Source: Acidobacteriota bacterium (GTDB lineage: Bacteria; Acidobacteriota; Terriglobia; Terriglobales; Acidobacteriaceae). From it: a DNA stretch of 8,214 nucleotides. Under the pieces are notes generated by a model. That model saw only the letters and a list, made by a program, of their open reading frames with translations. It had not been told where the DNA came from and did no database searches. The stretch's first letter is position 1; every line of letters starts with the position of its first letter. The stretch lies in the NCBI GenBank assembly GCA_025353435.1, contig JANXQR010000477.1:1-8214 (forward strand). The letters run 5' to 3'. The position numbers and the translations under genes were made by a program. Positions 1 through 6,788 of the stretch are shown in pieces.

Positions 1-1650
1 AAAAATGCTGAAGCCAGCAGAACCGGACGTGGTGGGGAAATTGCTCGAAGTGGTGTCGCCGGCTATCAGAATTGTGCCAGTTTGGGGATCGAACGCCACC
101 TGCCTGGCTTCGTCGTTCGCCGACCCGCCGAGGAAAGTGGCATAGTCAATCTGGAACGCGCCGGGGTTGCTCGTGTTGACGCGAAGCAGGAATCCGTCGT
201 CGGCGCCGTTCGAAGGTTTGACGGGCTGAAAGGCATTTGCCGTGGGCGTGATAACCCCGGTCGTTTTATCAACGCCGACAACGTAAGCGTTGCCAGCATC
301 GTCGACGTCCAGCCCTGTGACCTGCTCATAGATGATGTTGCCCGGCAGGTTGATGGCCGCGGTGATGAGTGGAATTGTTCCGAGGAGCTGGCCGTTGGCG
401 TCAATTTTTTGCAGTTCGTAGATTAGATTGGCACTGCCGCTAGGCTGGTCAAAGGCGACCATATAAATGTTGCCGGCGCCGTCCACGCGAAGCTCTTCTA
501 CTGGGCCGAGAGCGAAATCGTAAGCGCCCTGCAGCAGGTCAAGAGAGGCCGGTTGACCTGAGGCATCCTCGCGGAGTGTGCGGAGGTGGTTGCTGCTCTT
601 GCCCATCGAGAGATGAACCAGGCCCGGCTCTATGTCCATCGCCTCGCAGCGCACTCCGTTGAAGATGACTGTGTAGAGTTCCTGTTTGCCGTCAGCTGAG
701 AGCTTGGTAAGGAAACACTCCGAAAAGCCCGTTTGGGGTGTTTCAATTGGGAATTGCTGTGTGGCTGGAATGCCGGAAACAGAGTCGCTGCTGGACGCGA
801 CGTAGATCTCGCCGAACCTCGCGACTTTGAGCGCCTCGGCCGTATCGTTTCCGGAGCCGCCCAAATAGGTCGCGAACTGTATTGTCGGGTCAATTGTCAG
901 CGGCAAGTCAGGATCGAAGTCCGCCAGGTCGAATCCAAGTGCGCCTTTTCCCCGCCATGCATACTTGCCGGCGATCTGAGTGCGAACGCCGTTGCGCTCC
1001 TGATAGATCGACGGTTTGCGAAGAAAGACCTCTTCCTTCCCCAGTTGAAACGCAACCTCACCCGTCTTGGTGAGGCGTATCTTATTGGCGCCACTGAATG
1101 AAAGGCGAATCAGGTTTGGATTGGCATGGGGAGCCAGGAGAATATCGAACTCCAGCTGTTGCTCGTTACCGTAAAAGACGGCATCGGTGCCAGCATAAAT
1201 GCGGGAATACCTCACTTGGTCGAAGGTTTGATTTCCATGGAGTGGCCCCGTAAAGGCACTGTCTACGTGATAAACCTTGCCCGACCGTTCATTTTCGCCG
1301 CTGATTGCAGCCTTCGGATCAGCTCCGGAAAAAGTCATCCGCAGAGCAGTCTGTTTCGCGTCAGGAAGAGACAGCACAGCCTCACGCTTTGTCAGAACGA
1401 GATTGTGTCCCCTGCCATGCGCGAGAAACTCCTGGTCGGTCGAGTTAGTTTTCTCGAAGTATATCGGCCGTCCAATATTCCGAAATTTCTGCGTTGATGG
1501 AGGAACCGCAGTTCCCTGGGCCATGGCTCCAAAGGGCGGAAAGCAGGCAAGCAGGAGTAGAAATGCACACGCAGCTCGAGCAACCCGTGTTGACAACAGG
1601 CTTGAAGTTTCCAAGCAGCCTTTGCAATTCAAGAAGATCTCTTTGCCCAT
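1..1650 (-). CDS. Exported SBBP-repeat beta-propeller protein with DUF7948-like N-terminal domain (3' end beyond window)
   Basis: The minus-strand frame stays open from ATG at 1650-1648 to base 1, giving 550 residues with no stop, so the C-terminus lies outside the window. AGGAG (1660-1656) sits 5 nt before the ATG. Residues 1-45 look like a signal peptide: a long basic n-region, a hydrophobic core (AFLLLLACFPPF, 29-40) and a likely cut after AMA (42-44); LLAC at 33-36 is a weak lipobox alternative. Residues about 60-255 match the DUF7948 pattern, with FYGNEQQLEFDILLAPHANP near 159-178 and LTIDP at 251-255. SBBP-like blades follow: FATYLGGSGNDTAEA (259-273), VDGAGNIYMVAF (389-400), VDDAGNAYVVGV (449-460) and YATFLGGSANDEARQVAFD (503-521). 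These proteins are large, secreted or surface-exposed and abundant in Acidobacteriota; substrates are generally unknown, and adhesion or an extracellular scaffold is a guess. Family assignment is from motif recognition, not a search. Confidence 0.93.
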   Translation of the reverse strand, partial: MGKEIFLNCKGCLETSSLLSTRVARAACAFLLLLACFPPFGAMAQGTAVPPSTQKFRNIGRPIYFEKTNSTDQEFLAHGRGHNLVLTKREAVLSLPDAKQTALRMTFSGADPKAAISGENERSGKVYHVDSAFTGPLHGNQTFDQVRYSRIYAGTDAVFYGNEQQLEFDILLAPHANPNLIRLSFSGANKIRLTKTGEVAFQLGKEEVFLRKPSIYQERNGVRTQIAGKYAWRGKGALGFDLADFDPDLPLTIDPTIQFATYLGGSGNDTAEALKVARFGEIYVASSSDSVSGIPATQQFPIETPQTGFSECFLTKLSADGKQELYTVIFNGVRCEAMDIEPGLVHLSMGKSSNHLRTLREDASGQPASLDLLQGAYDFALGPVEELRVDGAGNIYMVAFDQPSGSANLIYELQKIDANGQLLGTIPLITAAINLPGNIIYEQVTGLDVDDAGNAYVVGVDKTTGVITPTANAFQPVKPSNGADDGFLLRVNTSNPGAFQIDYATFLGGSANDEARQVAFDPQTGTILIAGDTTSSNFPTTSGSAGFSIF

Positions 1651-1655
1651 GGCAT

Positions 1656-1660
1656 CTCCT
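1656..1660 (-). promoter_or_regulatory. Ribosome binding site of the SBBP gene
   Basis: AGGAG on the minus strand lies 5 nt upstream of the ATG at 1650. It decides the start, because another ATG (1655-1653) sits inside the spacer but is out of frame with the long ORF. Confidence 0.75.
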
Positions 1661-1678
1661 AGCGACAGGTAGGTCCGG

Positions 1679-1909
1679 CTATGAAATACGCCGCGCGCCC
1701 CGAAGAATCAAGAGGCGCCCGTCGCTCAGTCTTTGTTGTTTGCAATACTTCGAAGGACGGAAAAGCAGGGGAACAGGCTCATCGCGATCTGGAATGTCAC
1801 CGTGACAGAAAGGTGCGCAAGCCGCTCGTAAGCTGGTCCATAAGCTGGTCCAACGGATAGCTTCGGCGCGTTTTCGCCCCCGATGCCGCAGCGTTCTTAC
1901 GGTCTTCAT
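1679..1909 (-). CDS. Possible 76-aa small cistron upstream of the SBBP gene, perhaps frameshifted
   Basis: This frame begins at ATG 1909-1907, preceded by AAGGAG (1922-1917) with a 7-nt spacer, the best Shine-Dalgarno in the window. It ends at TAG 1681-1679, 28 nt before the SBBP start, so the two could be co-transcribed. The first 27 residues are strongly basic (RTLRHRGRKR, 5-14) and include a duplicated WTSL (20-27) encoded by a 12-bp tandem repeat. After that the frame looks poorly coding. The +1 frame from 1830 to the TGA at 1728-1726 has better G/C third positions and encodes a hydrophobic stretch (LSVTVTFQIAMSLFPCFSVL). A frameshift could therefore have broken a roughly 61-residue small membrane protein. 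I recognise no family, and the ORF may be fortuitous despite the good ribosome site. Confidence 0.3.
   Translation of the reverse strand: MKTVRTLRHRGRKRAEAIRWTSLWTSLRAACAPFCHGDIPDRDEPVPLLFRPSKYCKQQRLSDGRLLILRGARRIS
1829..1852. repeat. 12-bp perfect tandem duplication
   Basis: TAAGCTGGTCCA occurs twice head to tail (1829-1840 and 1841-1852). It lies within the small minus-strand ORF, where it duplicates the residues WTSL without changing frame. It is consistent with a slippage event and adjoins the point where coding character appears to switch frame. Confidence 0.9.
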
Positions 1910-2352
1910 GGTTTTTCTCCTTGCTGCGCTTGCTGGCAGGAACCCCAGAGCCAGCCGCAGCGGGAGGCGATACGCAGTGGATCGATCGAAAATGAATGAA
2001 GAACGAAAAGGCCCCTAAATCGTTAAAACATGGTCGACACCAGGCCGGGTGGGCTTGATCCGGCGACCCCGAAGATTGCACAGTGCGCCGAACGCGACTC
2101 GGACTTGAATGGGACTCAGGAATACAAGAAAAAAAACCGTTGAGACGCTGAACAAACGCACCGGTGGCGGCCTCGGCTTGCCTAAGTGATGGTTTGTTAT
2201 GGGCTTTCCGGGGCGAGTGGGTCAATTTGCGCGGGCTGAGTTTTACCTGAGGATTTCGTGAGGGGCCGGAATCCTGCTACTCAAGCACTTCGGTGTGGTT
2301 AGGTATAATCTGGGCACCTGATTGGCGCTCGCGGGGAGGCGGAACCGTACCT
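1910..2352. other. Divergent intergenic region
   Basis: About 440 bp separate the leftward small ORF from the rightward regulator. It contains the AAGGAG site for the leftward ORF (1917-1922), an A8 run (2129-2136) and a TATAAT box (2304-2309). A leftward ORF spanning 1797-2225 is open here but has poor coding composition and no ribosome site I could identify. I saw no RNA gene or repeat. Promoters for both directions are expected here; only the rightward -10 box is convincing. Confidence 0.6.
2304..2309 (+). promoter_or_regulatory. Candidate -10 box (TATAAT) for the winged-helix/TPR regulator
   Basis: A perfect TATAAT lies 43 nt upstream of the ATG at 2353. The matching -35 position (about 2281-2286, TCAAGC) is poor and there is no TGn extension, so an activator or alternative sigma contact may be needed. 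Transcription would start near 2316, leaving a leader of roughly 37 nt. Because the box lies inside the GTG-extended reading frame that begins at 2293, it favours ATG 2353 as the true start. Confidence 0.45.
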
Positions 2353-4221
2353 ATGGCCAGCTCGCCGACACCAGTCCGCTTCTCCGACTTTGAGCTTGAT
2401 CTCCGCACAGGAGAGCTTCGTCGCGGCGGCGTACTCCAGAAGCTTCAGCCGCAGCCAGCCCGCATTCTCACGATCCTGGTCAGTCGGGTCGGCGAAGTAG
2501 TAACTCGCCAGGAACTGGCCAAACAGGTCTGGGGATCCGAAACGTTCGTCGACTACGAACAGGGCTTGAACTTTGCCATTCGGCAGATTCGCACAGTTCT
2601 CGAAGACGATGCGAATGACCCCAAATTCCTGGAAACCATCCCCAAGCGCGGCTACCGTTTTATCGGGGCACTCGACGTTCCAGTTAGCGAATCGCCTGCG
2701 TCGGGAGAGAGTGTGCCATTGGCGGCCATGCATCCCTACGAACCGACCGCGCAGAAGGGTCTGCGTCGTTACGGAATCGTTCTTCTCGCGGCAGCCGTGA
2801 TCGCTGCGTTGGTTGGATTGGGTGCGTATCGTCTGCGTCGCTCAACAGAATCTACCGGAGCCGACCACCTGAAGTCGGTCGCCGTGCTCCCGCTCAGCAA
2901 TCTTTCCAATGATTCAGACCAGGAATTTTTCAGCGACGGCATCACCGATGAACTGATCACAGAACTGACGAAAGTTCCCAACCTGCGCGTGATTTCTCAT
3001 ACCTCCGTTCAACGCTACAAAGGGACCAAGCTCTCTATGCGGGAGATCGCGCGGGAGTTGCACGCGGACGCGGTGATCGAGGGCTCAGTAATACGTTCGG
3101 GAGATCGCGTCCGCATCACGGCGCAGCTGATTGATGCTCGCACGGATCAGCACCTTTGGGCCGAGAAATACGACCGCGACTTCCGGGACGTTTTGACGCT
3201 GCAAAGTGAAGTAGCGCAGCAGATCGCGGCCCAAATCGGCGTAAATCTTTCGGATAGCGAGCGCGCTCGTCTTCGCCGTACCCCGGTCGTCGACCCGGCG
3301 GCGCACGAGGCCTATCTCCGCGGTCGCTTTTATTTGGACAAGTTGGGCTGCCGGGGTTTCAATCGGGCCCTGGAGTACTACAGGCTGGCTGCGACCAAAG
3401 ATCCAACTTTCACGAGTGCTTTGGTTGGCATCTCCGATACCTATTATCACCTCGGGGATTGGGGCTGTTCGCCGCAAGCGGAAGCGTTTGCTAAATCCAG
3501 AGCGGCAGCGTTGAAGGTAATCGAACTCGACCCAACTGTTGCTTCTGCTCACCTACAGCTTGCCAACTTGGATTTCACCTCCGAATGGAACTGGCCGAAG
3601 GCCGAGAGTGAATACGCCGAGGCCATCCGCCTTGACCCCAACGACGCAGGAACTCATAGTTCCTATGCCATATTTTTGGCGGCAATGGGCAGACGCGACC
3701 AGGCCATCGGGGAAATGGAGAAAGCGCGCGAGATAGATCCTGTGTCAGAAGTGACGAACATGCTCGACACTTATGTGCTCTATCTCGCTCATCAGTACGA
3801 TCCGGCGATTGCTCAGGGAAAGAAGACGCTCGAGCTTTACCCCAACTCGGGTGCGACGGACTACTGGATGGGACAGATTTACGAAGCCAAAGGTATGGCA
3901 CGGGATGCATTCACGTCGTACATTAAAACGAACTCTGGTACGCCCGCCCAGCTTGCGGGTCTCCATGCGGCATTCGAGAAAGACGGCCTGAAAGGCTTCT
4001 GGCTAGAGCAGTTCAAAAGGAATGCGAGCAAACCAGATTGGCCATGCTGGCAAGCGATGTTCTATGCGCACGTCGGAGACAAGGAGCGCGCAATAAACAT
4101 GCTCGAACAGAGCTTTGACCACCATTGTGATGGATTGCAGTTCTTGAAAACAAACCCCGTTTTTGACGCCCTTCGGGAAGACCCTCGCTATCATGAGCTC
4201 ATTTCCAAGATGAAATTGTGA
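2353..4221 (+). CDS. Winged-helix transcriptional regulator with one TM, TolB-like domain and TPR repeats (CadC/ToxR-type)
   Basis: This 622-aa protein has four parts. Residues about 8-105 form an OmpR/PhoB-type winged helix (Trans_reg_C): RFSDFELDLRTGELRR, then VGEVVTRQELAKQVWG and the closing ETIPKRGYRFIG. One membrane segment spans about 140-160. Residues about 173-300 form a TolB-N/FlgO-like domain (SVAVLPLSNLSNDSDQEFF, DGITDELITEL, DAVIEGSVIRSGDRVRITAQ). TPR-like helical repeats fill about 317-600, with typical AIRLDPN and EIDP ends. The layout is that of membrane one-component regulators: DNA binding in the cytoplasm, TPR and TolB-like parts outside. This subfamily is very common in Acidobacteriota; ligand and targets are unknown. 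The frame is open from GTG 2293, but homologues begin MxxxxxxxRFxxFELD, which fits ATG 2353. GGGGAGG (2332-2338) is 14 nt upstream, a rather long spacing. The C-terminus (DPRYHELISKMKL) is complete. Confidence 0.92.
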   Translation: MASSPTPVRFSDFELDLRTGELRRGGVLQKLQPQPARILTILVSRVGEVVTRQELAKQVWGSETFVDYEQGLNFAIRQIRTVLEDDANDPKFLETIPKRGYRFIGALDVPVSESPASGESVPLAAMHPYEPTAQKGLRRYGIVLLAAAVIAALVGLGAYRLRRSTESTGADHLKSVAVLPLSNLSNDSDQEFFSDGITDELITELTKVPNLRVISHTSVQRYKGTKLSMREIARELHADAVIEGSVIRSGDRVRITAQLIDARTDQHLWAEKYDRDFRDVLTLQSEVAQQIAAQIGVNLSDSERARLRRTPVVDPAAHEAYLRGRFYLDKLGCRGFNRALEYYRLAATKDPTFTSALVGISDTYYHLGDWGCSPQAEAFAKSRAAALKVIELDPTVASAHLQLANLDFTSEWNWPKAESEYAEAIRLDPNDAGTHSSYAIFLAAMGRRDQAIGEMEKAREIDPVSEVTNMLDTYVLYLAHQYDPAIAQGKKTLELYPNSGATDYWMGQIYEAKGMARDAFTSYIKTNSGTPAQLAGLHAAFEKDGLKGFWLEQFKRNASKPDWPCWQAMFYAHVGDKERAINMLEQSFDHHCDGLQFLKTNPVFDALREDPRYHELISKMKL

Positions 4222-4277
4222 GGGATTTGGTGACGGATGGTATTACGGCAAGATTGTTGGCGTCTCTGGGTGAGATT

Positions 4278-4333
4278 GAACCGCGGCCCCAAAGTTGAAG
4301 ACGCGGGGTTCCCAAGGAAGTATAGAGCACTTC
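4278..4333 (+). terminator. Weak candidate terminator region of the regulator gene
   Basis: Two imperfect hairpins occur here. GAACC-GCG (4278-4285) pairs with CGCGGGGTTC (4302-4311) with a 2-nt bulge. GAAGT (4317-4321) pairs with ACTTC (4329-4333) around a 7-nt loop and is followed by a T-rich tract (4334-4346). Neither has a clean GC stem plus U-run, so intrinsic termination is only a possibility. Confidence 0.25.
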
Positions 4334-4436
4334 ATATTTCCTCTTTCAGCCGTAGCTCATGGCGGTGATCGTCTCTCCTGTCTTGATGAGAGCAGCCTTT
4401 CTGGCGGAACAGTGCCGGCCCGGATCATGGCGAAAG

Positions 4437-4667
4437 TTAAGGGAGTGAAAAGAGAACCTCATCGACGGTGCCCGAGATCTCGTCAACCGGGGCAGTAGAA
4501 TGCCGGTCCTGCATGCGGATGACGGACTCGCGGGTCTGTTTCACCCTTTTCAGGATCTTCTCGTACTCGATCTCGAGTTCGGTATTTCCTTGTGCCTCTT
4601 TACCGATCTTCTGACGATACGTGTTGTACTCACGTGAGTAGGGTGCTACATCGACCAGGATGGCCAT
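4437..4667 (-). pseudogene. Coding-like 76-codon fragment, charged and probably helical; likely remnant
   Basis: The frame encodes a hydrophilic, probably helical segment (EYEKILKRVKQTRESVIRMQ, about residues 34-53) and closes with DEISGTVDEVL. By my count about two thirds of third positions are G/C, like the real genes here, which argues for genuine coding ancestry. The ATG at 4667-4665 has no Shine-Dalgarno. The same frame runs upstream through a single TAA (4679-4677) to 4934, so this may be the distal piece of a longer gene interrupted by a nonsense change. It ends abruptly at TAA 4439-4437. I cannot name the family. It overlaps the opposing plus-strand open frame by 30 nt, so at most one is likely to be real there. 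Confidence 0.35.
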
Positions 4668-4910
4668 CTTGAGAAGTTATCTGTCCATCTGATCGGGAGT
4701 CTTGGCGCAATCATCAATATTCGGGACCCGATCTTCAGTCCCAAGCAGTATAGATCTGGGTCCTTGAGCATACTCCTCAAGAAATTGGGCAGACTCACCT
4801 TGACGCCAGCCAAAAGGAACGAAGGATCCGTACAGGATTATGGGGTTCGACTTGCCGACGAAGTCGAAGAGGGTACAACGACAGTCACATCCAGAAAGGA
4901 CAAGGTGTGA
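4638..4910 (+). pseudogene. Open frame without a start codon, ending just before the 78-aa gene; possible 5'-truncated remnant
   Basis: After TGA at 4635-4637 this frame is open for 90 codons to TGA 4908-4910, two bases before the next gene's ATG. The product looks protein-like (LIGSLGAIINIRDPIF, then VRLADEVEEGTTTVTSRKDKV). Third positions are roughly 60 percent G/C with an A/T-rich second position, as in coding DNA. No ATG or GTG occurs in its first half; the first TTG would leave only about 48 residues. The antisense strand is also open in the same codon register (4677-4934) with similar statistics, so the strand assignment is uncertain. Either a beheaded gene or a chance open frame. Confidence 0.25.
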
Positions 4911-4912
4911 AA

Positions 4913-5149
4913 ATGAAAAACAGGTCGGAGACATCAGACGGCGTTAAGGAACTCAGGAAGGTGACTGAGGGCGACCACGTCTTTTGGCTTAGGGAGTGGC
5001 CGCAACTCAAGCGCGGCATGACCATCTTTTTGGAGACATTAACGCCGGAACAACAGCCAAGACTGAACCAGATCGAGCAGGAACTGCTGGTAATGGCCTA
5101 CGAAGCCAGCGAGGAAACCAGAATCAAGACTGTGCTGAAATGGAAGTGA
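4913..5149 (+). CDS. Hypothetical 78-aa protein
   Basis: ATG at 4913 is preceded by AAGGTG (4902-4907) with a 5-nt spacer; a GTG two codons upstream in frame (4907) overlaps that site and is less likely. The product is soluble, charged and probably alpha-helical, with an aromatic core HVFWLREWPQLKRGMTIFLE (about residues 22-41) and a helical second half beginning LTPEQQPRLNQIEQELLVMA. There is no signal peptide, membrane segment or cysteine, and I recognise no family. Its start lies 3 nt after the stop of the upstream open frame, which would suit translational coupling if that frame were ever a gene. It is 234 bp upstream of the 429-aa membrane protein on the same strand, with palindromes between, so shared transcription is uncertain. 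Confidence 0.6.
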   Translation: MKNRSETSDGVKELRKVTEGDHVFWLREWPQLKRGMTIFLETLTPEQQPRLNQIEQELLVMAYEASEETRIKTVLKWK

Positions 5150-5170
5150 TCGAATGGACCGGACACAGGA

Positions 5171-5193
5171 ATCGGAAACACCTGTTACCGGAT
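5171..5193. repeat. Near-palindrome, possible operator
   Basis: ATCGGAAACA (5171-5180) and TGTTACCGGAT (5183-5193) are inverted copies apart from one bulged base and one mismatch, separated by only CC. The 2-nt centre suits a protein-binding dyad better than an RNA hairpin. It lies 21 nt after the 78-aa gene's stop and upstream of the membrane-protein gene. Confidence 0.4.
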
Positions 5194-5201
5194 TTCTGAA
5201 A

Positions 5202-5225
5202 GCGCTCTTTCGCGAAATGGAGCGC
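5202..5225. repeat. Inverted repeat with inner palindrome
   Basis: GCGCTC (5202-5207) and GAGCGC (5220-5225) are perfect inverted arms. The 12-nt interval contains the perfect 10-bp palindrome TTTCGCGAAA (5208-5217). No U-run follows, so it is not a standard intrinsic terminator. It may be an operator for the downstream gene block or a processed or attenuating RNA hairpin. Confidence 0.45.
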
Positions 5226-5383
5226 CTGTGCCCCACAAGCGCGACCCCAACGTCACATGCCATTACCCACAATTCCTCGTGATTGAAGGCAAATGGGCTC
5301 ACTGAACTTACCGATGTAAGATACCAACCAATCGGGTTCATCGCAGTTGTTGTCCAGCGTCATTAGAGGCCGAAGAGGTTCAG

Positions 5384-6673
5384 ATGCAGAGGAACTGCTC
5401 CACGCCAAATTTTGCGAAGCTGTGTTTGATGCTCGTCGCGCTGCTATTCAGCAGAACAGTTCAATCCGAGAAGGAGCCCGGCAGGGCCGTAGGGACGACG
5501 CCGCCCCCTCCCGGCCTTGTGATCACGTTTGAGAAGCAATCGATCCGGGAAGATGAAAAGCTACCGGTTCACATTGTTCTGTCCAACCCAACCGACAACC
5601 CGCTCAACGATGTGACCCTGAGTTGGAACACTCCATCTGCTCTTCTCACGCTTTATCCGCAGCCCTGTCCATCTGCTCCACGCGGAATCCAACCGTTCAC
5701 GGGCAATACCCCCGAGCATGAGTTTACGTGGGGGGGCATTCCCGCGAACAAGGATGCGGGGTCCGTGCAGACTCGCGATTTTTGCCTGGTCAGCAGCAAT
5801 ATGGCCGGAGAAGACACCTTTACACTGACCTTCCTCTTGCAATTCACCCGGAACCAGAATGGCAACGTCACGCGTGGAGTGCTCGTCCAGGAGAAAGCCA
5901 TCAAAAGTGCATTTCTTGGTAGCGACACCTTTGCCGGTATTCCGCTGGGGCTGGCCAGCCTCGTTATCCCTGGCTTGCTGTTCTGGCTGACATTGGATGC
6001 TTTCCAGACTCCGTGGCGTGTTCAGGGAGGAGTACTCGGCGACAAGTTAATTTACAGCGTTCTCGTTTCTTTGGCCTTGATGATCGTGCTCGGGCATTTC
6101 GATCAACTAAAGTCCTTCTTCGACATTACATCGGGTGTGAGCATGGAAAAGGTCGGTATGCTGGCAGCCGTGGGCGCGGCTTTCGGGCTGCTTACCGCAG
6201 GCGGAGATCATCTGTTGCGGCAGCATTCTACGAGGCGATCTCTGCACGCCGATGACCCGGACCTGGTGCTGTTTGCCAAGCTGCTTGAGCTGAACAAAGG
6301 GAAACTCAAACCCAGCACCATTTTTCGCAGCAAAGACGGCACGCAATATCGGGGCTCGGTAGGAGCACGAAAAGGAACGGAGGCTTTTCTTGCAGGTTGG
6401 TATCAAATTGAGGGGGCTGCCGCTTCACAGCCGATCAGAGCCAAAATCGAGTACCTCCTTAAGAAAGGCGATTACGTGACGGCCCTAAAAGTGGCTACGA
6501 ACGACAAGAACGGAGTTAGAGTGAAGCCGCGCGATTACATCTATAAACAACCGGCAGGCGGGGCAGAAGATCAGTCAGAAAACATGATCCGCCTGGTCAA
6601 ATCTGGGGATGAGGTTCCGGGCCCGGTCGACACGACCGATGACGCCGCCTATGCGCCCCTGGTACTTATTTAA
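5384..6673 (+). CDS. Signal-peptide, three-TM membrane protein with external domain and cytosolic tail (family unknown)
   Basis: ATG 5384 follows AAGAGG (5373-5378) with a 5-nt spacer. The 429 residues start with a signal peptide (hydrophobic core about 11-22, likely cut near 28). An extracytoplasmic domain of about 155 residues follows; LPVHIVLSNPTDNPLNDVTL (60-79) resembles a beta-sandwich, NEW3/BatD-like fold. Its only two cysteines, C95 and C134, could form a disulfide. Three hydrophobic segments (about 184-206, 221-239, 256-274) then lead to a roughly 155-residue C-terminal region beginning with a basic stretch (RQHSTRRS). With the signal peptide removed, this predicts N-out and C-in, which agrees with the loop charges. 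The tail is rich in lysine and arginine (LLELNKGKLKPS; IEYLLKKGDYVTALKVATND) and matches no domain I know. It is the first gene of the rightward block; a sensor or anchor role is inference. Confidence 0.85.
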   Translation: MQRNCSTPNFAKLCLMLVALLFSRTVQSEKEPGRAVGTTPPPPGLVITFEKQSIREDEKLPVHIVLSNPTDNPLNDVTLSWNTPSALLTLYPQPCPSAPRGIQPFTGNTPEHEFTWGGIPANKDAGSVQTRDFCLVSSNMAGEDTFTLTFLLQFTRNQNGNVTRGVLVQEKAIKSAFLGSDTFAGIPLGLASLVIPGLLFWLTLDAFQTPWRVQGGVLGDKLIYSVLVSLALMIVLGHFDQLKSFFDITSGVSMEKVGMLAAVGAAFGLLTAGGDHLLRQHSTRRSLHADDPDLVLFAKLLELNKGKLKPSTIFRSKDGTQYRGSVGARKGTEAFLAGWYQIEGAAASQPIRAKIEYLLKKGDYVTALKVATNDKNGVRVKPRDYIYKQPAGGAEDQSENMIRLVKSGDEVPGPVDTTDDAAYAPLVLI

Positions 6674-6788
6674 ACCGTAGCCAAGGCCCGGTATATCAGT
6701 CTGGGAAGACCGCTTTTGTGCACGTATGCAGAGCTAGTATGGGGGAGCAGATCGCAGTCGTCAACTCAGTGGAAAGGAATATAGCTCG

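Larger units (their letters stand above)
4222..4912. other. Gene-poor stretch with opposed ORF remnants
   Basis: About 690 bp lie between the regulator and the next credible gene, with no intact, well-started ORF. It holds two weak hairpins after the regulator (4278-4311 and 4317-4333), a coding-like minus-strand fragment (4437-4667) continuing in frame beyond a TAA to 4934, and a plus-strand open frame without a usable start (4638-4910). The pattern suggests decayed or recombined genes rather than a designed regulatory region. I see no tRNA, insertion-sequence ends or CRISPR-like repeats. Confidence 0.5.

Noticed and set aside
82..1672. Several plus-strand frames of 60-130 codons (for example 82-426, 733-1101, 1126-1497, 1277-1672)
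   Set aside because: They are antisense to the continuous 550-codon SBBP/DUF7948 frame, whose domain motifs and signal peptide are clear.
2129..2155. A8 run, which would be a T8 tract on the minus strand (possible leftward terminator)
   Set aside because: The adjacent sequence forms only a short mismatched stem, and no leftward gene upstream would use it.
1797..2225. 142-codon minus-strand open frame in the divergent intergenic region
   Set aside because: It has low-complexity, serine- and arginine-rich composition, no ribosome site I could identify, and overlaps the better-started small ORF in another frame.
3085..3552. 155-codon minus-strand open frame within the regulator gene
   Set aside because: It lies wholly antisense to the well-supported winged-helix/TolB/TPR coding sequence, so it is a shadow of that gene's codon bias.
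4346..4465. 38-codon minus-strand frame ending in ALIKTGETITAMSYG
   Set aside because: It looks mildly protein-like but is very short, lacks a ribosome site and overlaps the end of another minus-strand fragment; not supportable as a gene.
4295..4498. 67-codon plus-strand frame after the regulator
   Set aside because: No ribosome site I could identify and poor composition; its distal part is antisense to the better coding-like fragment at 4437-4667.
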